From assembly GCA_910578735.1 (NCBI GenBank), contig CAJTSQ010000042.1, forward strand, positions 1 to 19,055: 19,055 nt of DNA. The letters are read 5' to 3'. Below are positions 1-5,637 of this stretch, one piece after another. This DNA is from an uncultured Oscillospiraceae bacterium. GTDB lineage: Bacteria; Bacillota; Clostridia; Oscillospirales; Oscillospiraceae. Numbering within the stretch: the first letter of the stretch is position 1; each line of letters opens with the position of its first letter. Made by a program: the position numbers and the translations under genes. The notes beneath the pieces are model-generated. The model was not told the origin of the DNA and did no database searches. It was given only the letters and a program-made list of their open reading frames with translations.

Positions 1-3
1 GAG

Positions 4-100
4 TTGGTAGACATCCGGTAGACCGCCTGAAAACAGAAAAACCCGCCAGCCCCTGTGCCCCAGGGACTTGGCGGGTTTTTTGGTAGACATTTGGTAGACC
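4..100. repeat. Direct repeat pair built from GGTAGAC units, flanking a terminator
   Basis: Two copies of a 21-base unit, TTGGTAGACAT-NN-GGTAGACC, lie at 4-24 and 80-100 and differ only at the two N positions. Each unit contains two GGTAGAC words 11 bases apart (6-12 and 17-23; 82-88 and 93-99), close to one helical turn. A hairpin terminator fills the space between them. Paired, helically phased repeats next to a gene end are typical of recombinase arm or core sites, so this may be the edge of an integrated element whose integrase lies left of the window. That is inference: no recombinase is visible here. In the first copy the frame from base 1 reads E-L-V-D-I-R-stop, which could be the tail of an unseen gene. 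Confidence 0.5.
37..81 (+). terminator. Rho-independent terminator
   Basis: The stem ACCCGCCA (41-48) pairs with TGGCGGGT (69-76). An inner stem CCCTG (51-55)/CAGGG (61-65) closes a 5-base loop, and a run of T (76-81) follows. Preceding A bases would pair with the T run, so it could act in both directions. It probably ends a gene left of the window. Confidence 0.7.
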
Positions 101-479
101 TGGAAGAAAACAGAGTTCCGTGACAAGTTCGTCACCGGTTTGTATCTTTCTTGTAAGGACTCCCGGGTGGAAAAGAAGTATACTGTAACACACCGGAACT
201 TCCCTGGATTGTCTGCGCCTTAATACAAATAACAACATTGTGAGGTGTTTCATATGAGGAGAATTTGGAGGCGGGCGGCAGACCATGTTTGAGAAGCTGG
301 TGATGGAGAGGGAGAATATCGACCTGCTCTCCGATCCCTGCCGGTCCAATTCCGTCTTCCCCACCGCTTGTGAGGGGGAGCCTGGACCGTTTATAACGAC
401 CTCCTGGAGCCTGTCCTCACGCTGCCCGCCAGCCAGACGGACCTGGGGGACTGAAAGTGTAAACAAATTATGAACCCTA
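101..479. other. Gene-poor left flank with no intact gene
   Basis: Between the terminator/repeat block and the htpG promoter I see no intact gene. There is a TATACT box (179-184) without a convincing -35, and the decayed coding remnant annotated separately at 285-454. No tRNA-like or other RNA structure was recognised. Confidence 0.5.
285..454 (+). pseudogene. Possible decayed remnant of a small protein gene
   Basis: An ATG frame starts M-F-E-K-L-V-M-E-R-E-N-I-D-L-L-S-D-P. After that the composition stops looking like protein. A one-base shift restores a protein-like reading (LPVQFRLPHRL, an in-frame TGA, then GGAWTVYNDLLEPV and LPASQTDLGD, stop at 452-454). This looks like one small gene broken by a frameshift and a nonsense codon. 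The upstream GGAGG (267-271) is 13 bases from the ATG, which is far. I do not recognise the family. The intact 62-codon frame through the same bases (to 473) is less protein-like after residue 18. This is a judgement from reading the frames, so confidence is low. Confidence 0.3.
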
Positions 480-508
480 TTGCTTTTTGGTGAGCGGTGC
501 GGTAGAAT
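480..508 (+). promoter_or_regulatory. Sigma-A promoter of htpG
   Basis: TTGCTT (480-485), a 17-base spacer and TAGAAT (503-508) make a good housekeeping promoter. Transcription would start near 515, inside the CIRCE element, so bound HrcA would block RNA polymerase. Confidence 0.75.
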
Positions 509-546
509 ACGGTTAGCACTCATATATCTTGAGTGCTAACCGTATT
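506..546. promoter_or_regulatory. CIRCE operator (HrcA binding site) with 16-bp arms
   Basis: The exact CIRCE consensus is present: TTAGCACTC (513-521), a 9-base spacer, GAGTGCTAA (531-539). The inverted repeat extends perfectly to 16-bp arms (506-521 and 531-546). CIRCE is the operator of the heat-shock repressor HrcA, normally found before groESL and hrcA-grpE-dnaK. Here it overlaps the -10 box and start site of htpG. Confidence 0.95.
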
Positions 547-586
547 GTTATCAAAGAAAATTAATATACATGGAGGAATCACAATT

Positions 587-2503
587 ATGGCAAAGAAACA
601 ATTTAAAGCGGAATCCAAGCGGCTGCTGGACCTGATGGTCAACTCCATCTACACCCACAAGGAGATTTTTCTCCGGGAGCTGATCTCCAACGCCAGCGAC
701 GCGGAGGACAAGCTGGCCTACAAGTCTCTCACTGACGACAGCGTGAGCGTGAAGCGCAAGGACCTGAAGATCACCATTGTCCCTGACAAGGAGGGGCGGC
801 TGCTCACCGTGTCGGACAACGGCGTGGGCATGAGCAAGGAGGACCTGGAGGCAAACCTGGGCACCATCGCCCGCAGCGGCTCGGGCCAGTTCAAGGCCGG
901 CCTCAGCGAGGATGACAAGGCGGCGGATAAGATTGACGTGATCGGCCAGTTCGGCGTGGGCTTCTACTCCGCCTTCATGGTGGCTGACCACGTGACCGTC
1001 ATCTCCCGGGCCTGGGGCAGCGACGAGGCCTGGATGTGGCAGTCCGACGGGGCGGACGGCTACACCGTTACCCCCTGCGAGAAGGAGGTCCCCGGCACCG
1101 ATGTCATCATGCACATCAAGGCCAATGCCGAGGGGGAGGACTACGACCAGTATTTGGACACCTATAAATTACAGAGTCTTATCAAAAAATACTCCGACTA
1201 CATCCGCTACCCCATCGTGATGGAGGTGGAGGACTACCGCCAGAAGGAGAAGCCGGAGGACGCCGGCGAGGACTACAAGCCCGAGTGGGAGACCGTCAAG
1301 GAGTGGAAGACCCTCAACTCCATGGTGCCCCTGTGGCAGCGGCAAAAGAGCAAGGTGAAGCCCGAGGAGTACAACGCTTTCTATAAGGAGAAGTTCAACG
1401 ACTGGCAGGACCCCCTGGCCGTCATCCACACCAGCGCCGAGGGAGCCGTCACCTACAAGGCCATGCTCTACATCCCGGAGAAGACGCCCTACGACTTCTA
1501 CACCCGGGAGTACCAGAAGGGGCTCCAGCTCTATTCCTCCGGCGTGCTCATCATGGACAAGTGCGCGGACCTGCTCCCCGACCACTTCCGCTTTGTGAAA
1601 GGCGTGGTAGACTCCTCCGACTTCTCCCTGAACATCAGCCGTGAGGTCCTTCAGCACACCCGGCAGCTGAAGACCATCGCCGCCGCCCTGGAGAAGAAAA
1701 TCAAGAACGAGCTGCTGAAGATGCAGAAGGAGGACCGGGAGAAGTATGAAAAGTTCTGGTCTGCCTTCGGCACCCAACTGAAATACGGTGTGGTGGCCGA
1801 CTATGGCCAGCACAAAGAAATCCTTCAGGACCTGCTGCTGTTCTGGTCCTCCAAGGAGGGGGCAAACACCACCCTGGCCGCCTATAAGGACCGGATGCCT
1901 GAGGATCAGCCCTTCTACTACTACGCCTGCGGCGAGAGCGTGGACAAGATCGCCAAGCTGCCCCAGGTGGAGCGTATCCTGGACAAGGGCTATGAGATTC
2001 TCTACTGCACCGAGGACGTGGACGACTTTGTGATGAAGGGCCTGCGGGAAATGGATGGCAAGCAGTTCAAGTCGGTCACCGAGGAGGACGCCCTGCCTCA
2101 GACTGAGGAGGAAAAGAAGGCCGCCGAGGAGAAGGCCGAGGCGGGTAAATCCGTGCTGGAGGCGGTGAAGGAGGCCCTGGGCGACCAAGTGAAGGAGGTG
2201 CGGGTGTCCTCCATCCTGAAATCCGGCGCCTGCTGCCTGTCCGCCGACGGCCCCGTCTCCATCGAGATGGAGCGGTATATGCGCAAGGTGGAAGGCGGCG
2301 AACCCATGAAGGCCGACCGGGTGCTGGAGCTCAACGCCGACTCCGTCCCCTTTGCCGCCCTGAAAAAGGCGGTGGACGCCGGGGACAAGGACACCGTGGC
2401 CAAGTACTCCAAGCTGCTCTACGCCCAGGCCCTGCTCCTGGCCGACCTGCCCCTGGAGGACCCAGCGGAGTATACTGAACTGGTCTGCTCCCTGATGATT
2501 TGA
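587..2503 (+). CDS. htpG: Chaperone HtpG (bacterial Hsp90)
   Basis: Cytosolic ATP-dependent chaperone of the Hsp90 family, 638 residues, close to the usual bacterial length. The GHKL ATPase domain is plain: LRELISNASDAEDKL with Glu31, Asn35 and Asp38; VSDNGVGM with Asp77; and IGQFGVGFYSAF (about 119-130). The middle domain carries LNISREVLQ, with Arg352 at the position of the ATP-sensing arginine. The C-terminal dimerisation region is present, with a charged Glu/Lys-rich linker near residues 505-525. The start at 587 is chosen because GGAGG (572-576) lies ten bases upstream and the protein then begins MAKKQFKAE; an in-frame extension to 533 would run through the CIRCE element. The gene is monocistronic, with its own promoter and a strong terminator. 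Control by HrcA is expected from the CIRCE site, unlike B. subtilis htpG, which is not in the HrcA regulon. Confidence 0.97.
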   Translation: MAKKQFKAESKRLLDLMVNSIYTHKEIFLRELISNASDAEDKLAYKSLTDDSVSVKRKDLKITIVPDKEGRLLTVSDNGVGMSKEDLEANLGTIARSGSGQFKAGLSEDDKAADKIDVIGQFGVGFYSAFMVADHVTVISRAWGSDEAWMWQSDGADGYTVTPCEKEVPGTDVIMHIKANAEGEDYDQYLDTYKLQSLIKKYSDYIRYPIVMEVEDYRQKEKPEDAGEDYKPEWETVKEWKTLNSMVPLWQRQKSKVKPEEYNAFYKEKFNDWQDPLAVIHTSAEGAVTYKAMLYIPEKTPYDFYTREYQKGLQLYSSGVLIMDKCADLLPDHFRFVKGVVDSSDFSLNISREVLQHTRQLKTIAAALEKKIKNELLKMQKEDREKYEKFWSAFGTQLKYGVVADYGQHKEILQDLLLFWSSKEGANTTLAAYKDRMPEDQPFYYYACGESVDKIAKLPQVERILDKGYEILYCTEDVDDFVMKGLREMDGKQFKSVTEEDALPQTEEEKKAAEEKAEAGKSVLEAVKEALGDQVKEVRVSSILKSGACCLSADGPVSIEMERYMRKVEGGEPMKADRVLELNADSVPFAALKKAVDAGDKDTVAKYSKLLYAQALLLADLPLEDPAEYTELVCSLMI

Positions 2504-2508
2504 GGAAG

Positions 2509-2539
2509 AAAGTGGAACGCCGTCCGGCGTTCCACTTTT
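2509..2539. terminator. Strong bidirectional terminator between htpG and the convergent regulator gene
   Basis: A perfect 13-bp stem, AAAGTGGAACGCC (2509-2521) with GGCGTTCCACTTT (2526-2538), has a 4-base GTCC loop. T residues follow on the plus strand and A residues precede, so it serves htpG and the convergent gene that stops at 2541. Confidence 0.9.
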
Positions 2540-2540
2540 G

Positions 2541-2735
2541 TTACTCCTCAATTTTTACCAGGTCTACTGCGGACGACAGCAGGATATTGATGAGTTCGTT
2601 CCTGGACCGGTTGCTCTGTGCAGACAGCACGTCCAGCTTTTCGATCAGCTCGTCCTTCATGCGCACCGACACGATCTTATACCCGTCGTCTCCCCTGCGG
2701 GCCGCCTTCTTTTTGATCCGGATCTCTTCTGCCAT
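2541..2735 (-). CDS. Small ribbon-helix-helix (CopG/Arc-like) DNA-binding protein
   Basis: A 64-residue basic protein. After a lysine/arginine-rich start (IRIKKKAARRG) it shows the ribbon-helix-helix pattern: a short strand YKIVSVRM (about 19-26), helix KDELIEKLDVLSAQ, a turn with SNRSRNE, and helix LINILLSSAVDLV. This is the fold of CopG, Arc and MetJ repressors, which bind operators as dimers through the strand. A GAGGTGAG ribosome site precedes the ATG. It is divergent from the membrane-protein gene at 2852, and a dyad between them covers its likely -35 box, which suggests autoregulation. There is no toxin gene beside it, so I do not call it an antitoxin. The family call is fairly sure; the target is inferred. 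Confidence 0.75.
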   Translation of the reverse strand: MAEEIRIKKKAARRGDDGYKIVSVRMKDELIEKLDVLSAQSNRSRNELINILLSSAVDLVKIEE

Positions 2736-2764
2736 GCTCGCTCACCTCATAGTGATATTTTAGC

Positions 2765-2794
2765 TTGACAGATGCTGCTTTAGTATACTATAAT
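2765..2794 (+). promoter_or_regulatory. Consensus promoter of the membrane-anchored protein gene
   Basis: TTGACA (2765-2770), an 18-base spacer and TATAAT (2789-2794) are exact consensus boxes. Transcription would start around 2801, just before the dyad at 2811-2828. Confidence 0.8.
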
Positions 2795-2818
2795 AATCTA
2801 GTCATAATTACACTACAA
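2790..2818 (-). promoter_or_regulatory. Probable divergent promoter of the ribbon-helix-helix gene
   Basis: On the minus strand TTGTAG (2818-2813), a 17-base spacer and TATTAT (2795-2790) fit a sigma-A promoter. The -10 region overlaps that of the plus-strand promoter, so the two transcription units compete for the same stretch. Confidence 0.45.
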
Positions 2819-2828
2819 ATATGTAGTG
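2811..2828. promoter_or_regulatory. Inverted repeat, putative operator
   Basis: CACTACA (2811-2817) and TGTAGTG (2822-2828) form a perfect 7-bp dyad around AATA. It covers the -35 box of the minus-strand regulator and lies just past the plus-strand start point. The most likely binder is the adjacent ribbon-helix-helix protein (inference). Confidence 0.5.
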
Positions 2829-2851
2829 ACTCAAGGAGGAATATCAGCAGC

Positions 2852-3451
2852 ATGAAAAAGGTACGTATATGGCTGCAGGTGGTCCTGTTTCTGGCCATCG
2901 TGGCAGCCGCTGTGGTCATCTTCATCCTTCCCATATTGAGCGACACCGCCCCCGGCGGGCCGAAGCTGTCCTTCGGAGGCGCGGAGACCTGTCAGCTGGG
3001 CGGCTCGCTGGAGGAGTTTAACGCCGCCGGTTTCTACATGAGCGAGGACGTCCAGACGCACAGCTTTTCCGGCCACACCGCCCAGGACAACTTTTCTGTG
3101 TTCCTGGACACCGGGCGCAGCCAGTCCTGCGGAAGCGGCCAGCTGGTGAACAAAGGGGACGGCTACCGGTCGGGCAAGGAGTGTATGGTCTACTCCTTCG
3201 AGCTGCGCCTGGAGGACGGCGGACACATGACCTGCAACGGAGTCGAGACCCTGGGCAGCACCCGGGAGGCCATCAACGCCGGCCTGGGCAAGCCCGGAGA
3301 GACCGGCAATTCCTATGGCGAATATGACCGTTACTCCTACTCCAAGCAGGGCCGGGACTATATTTTCCGCTTCTACTATGACGAAAGCGGCATCTGTGTC
3401 CGCACCACCGCCGCCCAGGCGGACCCGAAGCTCTCCTTCCAATCCTTCTAA
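2852..3451 (+). CDS. Membrane-anchored extracytoplasmic protein of unknown function
   Basis: A 199-residue protein with a basic start (MKKVRIW) and one hydrophobic segment at about residues 8-29, followed by a soluble part expected outside the membrane. No lipobox cysteine is visible, so it is probably an uncleaved anchor or signal peptide. The outer part contains several cysteines (in ETCQLGG, SQSCGSG, GKECMVY, HMTCNG), which may form disulphides, and a tyrosine-rich stretch near YGEYDRYSYSKQGRDYIFRF. I do not recognise the family. The start is set by AAGGAGG (2833-2839), twelve bases before the ATG; an in-frame extension to 2765 would cross the promoter. It has its own consensus promoter and is divergent from the small DNA-binding gene, which may control it. 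Confidence 0.8.
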   Translation: MKKVRIWLQVVLFLAIVAAAVVIFILPILSDTAPGGPKLSFGGAETCQLGGSLEEFNAAGFYMSEDVQTHSFSGHTAQDNFSVFLDTGRSQSCGSGQLVNKGDGYRSGKECMVYSFELRLEDGGHMTCNGVETLGSTREAINAGLGKPGETGNSYGEYDRYSYSKQGRDYIFRFYYDESGICVRTTAAQADPKLSFQSF

Positions 3452-3465
3452 GATCGTATAAAAAG

Positions 3466-3519
3466 CCACCCTTTCGGGCAAACTGGCCATAAGCCAAATT
3501 TTACCGAAAGGGTGGTTTT
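3466..3519 (+). terminator. Long-loop hairpin with T-run directly before the CBS gene start
   Basis: A perfect 12-bp stem, CCACCCTTTCGG (3466-3477) with CCGAAAGGGTGG (3504-3515), encloses a 26-base loop and is followed by TTTT (3516-3519). It can terminate the gene ending at 3451. Its 3' arm also carries the only ribosome-site-like sequence (AGGGTGG) before the ATG at 3522, so the hairpin would hide it in transcripts read from upstream. Confidence 0.6.
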
Positions 3520-3521
3520 CC

Positions 3522-3950
3522 ATGCAGGTAAAGGATTTAATGAACCCCAGCGCGGTGACGGTGGAGCCCGCCTCCTCGGCGGCGCTGGCGGCCCGGCTCA
3601 TCAGCCGGCACAATGTGGGGGCGCTGCCGGTGTGCGGCGCGGACCGCCGCCTGCGGGGGATGGTCACCGACCGGGATATCGTTCTGCGGTGCGTGGCCGC
3701 CGAGGAGGACCCGGCCCAGACCCCGGTGCGGGACATCATGACCCGGGGCTGCGCCACCGTCTCCCCCGGGGACGACTGCCGGGAGGCCACCCGGCTCATG
3801 GCCCTGCACCAGGTCCGCCGCCTGCCGGTGGTGGAGGCGGGGAAGCTGGTGGGGATGATCTCCTTGTCTGACCTGGCCCGCAGCGGCCGGTTTGACATGG
3901 AGGCCGCCCAGGCCCTCAGCGAAATCTCGGAAAATATCGTCGTCCGCTGA
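3522..3950 (+). CDS. Tandem CBS-domain protein
   Basis: A 142-residue cytosolic protein made almost entirely of two CBS domains. The first (about residues 1-58) includes VKDLMNPSAVTVEPASS and LRGMVTDRDIVLR. The second (about 68-125) includes VRDIMTRGCATVSPGD, RRLPVVEAGKLVGMIS and LSDLAR. CBS pairs form a Bateman module that usually binds adenosyl nucleotides and senses energy state. No catalytic or channel domain is attached, so it probably acts by binding another protein or as a free sensor. The start follows a hairpin whose 3' arm holds the ribosome site. The downstream hairpin at 3962-4000 would end this transcript. Confidence 0.9.
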   Translation: MQVKDLMNPSAVTVEPASSAALAARLISRHNVGALPVCGADRRLRGMVTDRDIVLRCVAAEEDPAQTPVRDIMTRGCATVSPGDDCREATRLMALHQVRRLPVVEAGKLVGMISLSDLARSGRFDMEAAQALSEISENIVVR

Positions 3951-3951
3951 T

Positions 3952-3980
3952 TGGACAAACCCCCTCCTGTGCCTTATAAT
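3952..3980 (+). promoter_or_regulatory. Promoter of trmO
   Basis: TGGACA (3952-3957), a 17-base spacer and TATAAT (3975-3980) match the consensus well. The start site would fall near 3986-3988, leaving a leader of only about 14 bases that begins at the ribosome site AGGAGGG (3987-3993). The -10 box sits inside the loop of the upstream terminator. Confidence 0.7.
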
Positions 3981-4000
3981 AGATGCAGGAGGGATTTTTT
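3962..4000 (+). terminator. Terminator of the CBS gene, overlapping trmO promoter and ribosome site
   Basis: CCCTCCTG (3962-3969) pairs with CAGGAGGG (3986-3993) across a 16-base loop, followed by six T residues (3995-4000). Readthrough RNA would form this hairpin and hide the trmO ribosome site. RNA started at the trmO promoter lacks the 5' arm and leaves it free. Confidence 0.65.
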
Positions 4001-4672
4001 ATGGAGATTACCCCCATTGCCTACATCAAAAGCGACTTTCACGAAAAATTCGGTATCCCCCGGCAGAGCGGCCTGGTGGAGGAGCTATCCGCCACGGTGG
4101 TCTTCGAGCCTGCCTACCGAGACCCCAGCGCCCTCCGGGGGCTGGAGGGCTTCTCCCACCTGTGGCTCATCTGGGAGTTCTCCCAGGCCCGGCGGGAGGG
4201 CTGGTCCCCCACCGTCCGACCGCCCCGGCTGGGGGGGAACAAGCGGCTGGGGGTGTTCGCCACCCGGTCCCCCTTCCGGCCCAACCCCCTGGGGTTGTCC
4301 TGCGTCCGGCTGCTGGAGATACGGCAGGACCGGGAACAGGGGCCCGTTCTGGTGGTGGCCGGGGCCGACCTGCTGGACGGCACCCCCATCTACGACATCA
4401 AGCCCTACCTGCCCTACGCCGACTGTAAGCCCGAGGCGGTGGGCGGCTTCGCCGCCCGGCCCAAGGGGGCCGACCTGGCGGTAGACTGTTCTCCGGCGCT
4501 GCTGGACCGCGTCCCGGAGGACAAGCGGGCCGCCCTGCTGGCCGTGCTGGCCCAGGACCCCCGCCCCCAGTATCAGGACGACCCGGAGCGGGTGTACGGC
4601 ATGGCCTTCGCCGGGCTGGAGGTGAAATTCCGGGTGGCGGGGGAGCGGCTGACGGTGACAGAAATTTCGTAG
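4001..4672 (+). CDS. trmO: tRNA (N6-threonylcarbamoyladenosine(37)-N6)-methyltransferase TrmO
   Basis: TrmO (also TsaA/YaeB) methylates the t6A modification at position 37 of some tRNAs using S-adenosylmethionine. The 223-residue product shows the family pattern: an early strand ITPIAYIKSDF with HEKFGIPRQSGLV, then LRGLEGFSHLWLIWEFS, the highly conserved GVFATRSPFRPNPLGLS, and DLLDGTPIYDIKPYLPYAD. The C-terminal part contains QDPRPQYQDDPERVYGM, typical of the longer TrmO proteins. The start at 4001 is chosen because AGGAGGG lies seven bases upstream; an in-frame ATG at 3983 precedes the expected transcription start. Housekeeping translation role; no functional link to its neighbours is apparent. 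Confidence 0.93.
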   Translation: MEITPIAYIKSDFHEKFGIPRQSGLVEELSATVVFEPAYRDPSALRGLEGFSHLWLIWEFSQARREGWSPTVRPPRLGGNKRLGVFATRSPFRPNPLGLSCVRLLEIRQDREQGPVLVVAGADLLDGTPIYDIKPYLPYADCKPEAVGGFAARPKGADLAVDCSPALLDRVPEDKRAALLAVLAQDPRPQYQDDPERVYGMAFAGLEVKFRVAGERLTVTEIS

Positions 4673-4730
4673 GGACGGCCGCAGACTGCCCCTTCCCCCC
4701 GCTGGAAGCATAAAAATTTTCAAAAAATCC

Positions 4731-4761
4731 TTGACCTTCCCCTTTCTGGATGGTGTACGGT
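4731..4761 (+). promoter_or_regulatory. MerR-type promoter/operator before the yhfC-like gene
   Basis: TTGACC (4731-4736) and TACGGT (4756-4761) are separated by 19 bases, the overlong spacing used by MerR-family activators. A dyad ACCTTCC (4734-4740) / GGATGGT (4748-4754) lies in the spacer. It matches the promoter at 5582-5612 at 25 of 31 positions, so the MerR protein encoded at 5638 is the likely activator. Confidence 0.7.
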
Positions 4762-4784
4762 GTTTCAGAAAGGAGCTGAAGAAC

Positions 4785-5585
4785 ATGGAACATAATCTGA
4801 TGGTGGCCCAAGCCACGATGATAGCCATGGCATTGGCCGGGATATTTACAGTGGTCCTTCCTCTGGGACTGGGGATTTTCTTTTGGAAGAGGACTGGGGG
4901 GCGCTGGCGGTTTTTCTTCCTTGGCTGCGTGGTATTCCCTGTGGTTGCCATGGTGCTGGAGCAGCAGGCTCATAGGCTGCTGCTGGGAGGTCCGCTGGGC
5001 CCGGCCCTGCAAGGGAATCTCTGGCTGTACGCCCTGTACGCCGGTCTGATGGCCGGGGCGTTTGAGGAGTGCGGGCGGTGGCTGGCCCTCAAATTGACCC
5101 TGCGATGGAGCCGGGGACCGGAAGATGCCTTGATGTATGGCGCGGGCCACGGTGGAATTGAGGCGGTGCTGCTGGCCGGGATGACCATGCTGAACAACAT
5201 TATCATCTCCCTGGCGCTGAACCGGGGCGGACTGGCGGCTGTGGAGGACTTCATGGGCCCCATCCCGGAGGCGGGTATGGCGGCAATTCAGGGTATGGCC
5301 GCCGCTCCGGCGGGCCTCTACTTCTGGACGGCCTTTGAGCGACTGTCAGCGGTGGGCCTGCACATCGCCCTGTCGGTACTGGTATATACCGCCGTCCGCA
5401 AGCGGGGGAAGTGGTATTGGTTCCCTGCGGCGATCCTGATTCATACCCTGGTGGATATGGCGGCGGTTTTGACCAACGCCCTTTTCCCTGTTGCCGTTAC
5501 GGAGGGGACAACCGCCCTGCTCACCCTGGGGGTGATATTCCTCGCCCGAAAAATTTATTTGGATGAAAAGCAGAAAACCTCTTGA
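4785..5585 (+). CDS. YhfC-family intramembrane protease-like protein
   Basis: A 266-residue polytopic membrane protein with about seven hydrophobic segments. It fits the YhfC family, predicted intramembrane metalloproteases related to the CPBP/Abi group. The signature residues are within or next to membrane helices: FEECGRW with Glu94-Glu95 and Arg98, GAGHGGIE with His122 and Glu126, His193 in VGLHIALSVLV, and His220 in AILIHTLVDM. The substrate is unknown. AAGGAG precedes the ATG by about nine bases; an in-frame start at 4731 would lie in the promoter. Its own MerR-type promoter drives it, and its stop codon lies inside the -35 box of the merR promoter. Control by the same regulator as the downstream operon is likely (inference). 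Confidence 0.85.
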   Translation: MEHNLMVAQATMIAMALAGIFTVVLPLGLGIFFWKRTGGRWRFFFLGCVVFPVVAMVLEQQAHRLLLGGPLGPALQGNLWLYALYAGLMAGAFEECGRWLALKLTLRWSRGPEDALMYGAGHGGIEAVLLAGMTMLNNIIISLALNRGGLAAVEDFMGPIPEAGMAAIQGMAAAPAGLYFWTAFERLSAVGLHIALSVLVYTAVRKRGKWYWFPAAILIHTLVDMAAVLTNALFPVAVTEGTTALLTLGVIFLARKIYLDEKQKTS

Positions 5586-5612
5586 CTTTCCCCCTTGTGG
5601 AGGGTGTAAAGT
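5582..5612 (+). promoter_or_regulatory. MerR-type promoter/operator of the merR operon
   Basis: TTGACT (5582-5587) and TAAAGT (5607-5612) have a 19-base spacer. An imperfect dyad ACTTTCC (5585-5591) / GGAGGGT (5599-5605) has the same geometry as the copy before the yhfC-like gene. MerR regulators commonly activate their own gene through such a site. The -35 box overlaps the TGA (5583-5585) of the upstream gene. Confidence 0.8.
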
Positions 5613-5637
5613 AGAGCTAAGAAAGGGGGGACCTCCT

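Noticed and set aside
285..473. Intact 62-residue gene
   Set aside because: Only the first 18 residues look protein-like, the ribosome site is too far, and the remainder reads better in another, broken frame.
1169..2551. 460-codon minus-strand frame opposite htpG
   Set aside because: Antisense to a highly conserved chaperone gene; Leu/Gly/His/Val-rich with no domain.
2541..2735. Antitoxin of a toxin-antitoxin pair
   Set aside because: The ribbon-helix-helix fold would fit, but no toxin-like gene lies next to it; the neighbours are htpG and a membrane-anchored protein.
2811..2828. BlaI/MecI/CopY-type operator (TACA-NN-TGTA)
   Set aside because: The half-words are similar, but the spacer is four bases rather than two, and no BlaI-type regulator or beta-lactamase/copper gene is nearby.
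3983..4000. Earlier ATG as the start of trmO
   Set aside because: It lies inside the terminator stem and upstream of the expected transcription start; the ribosome site is placed for 4001.
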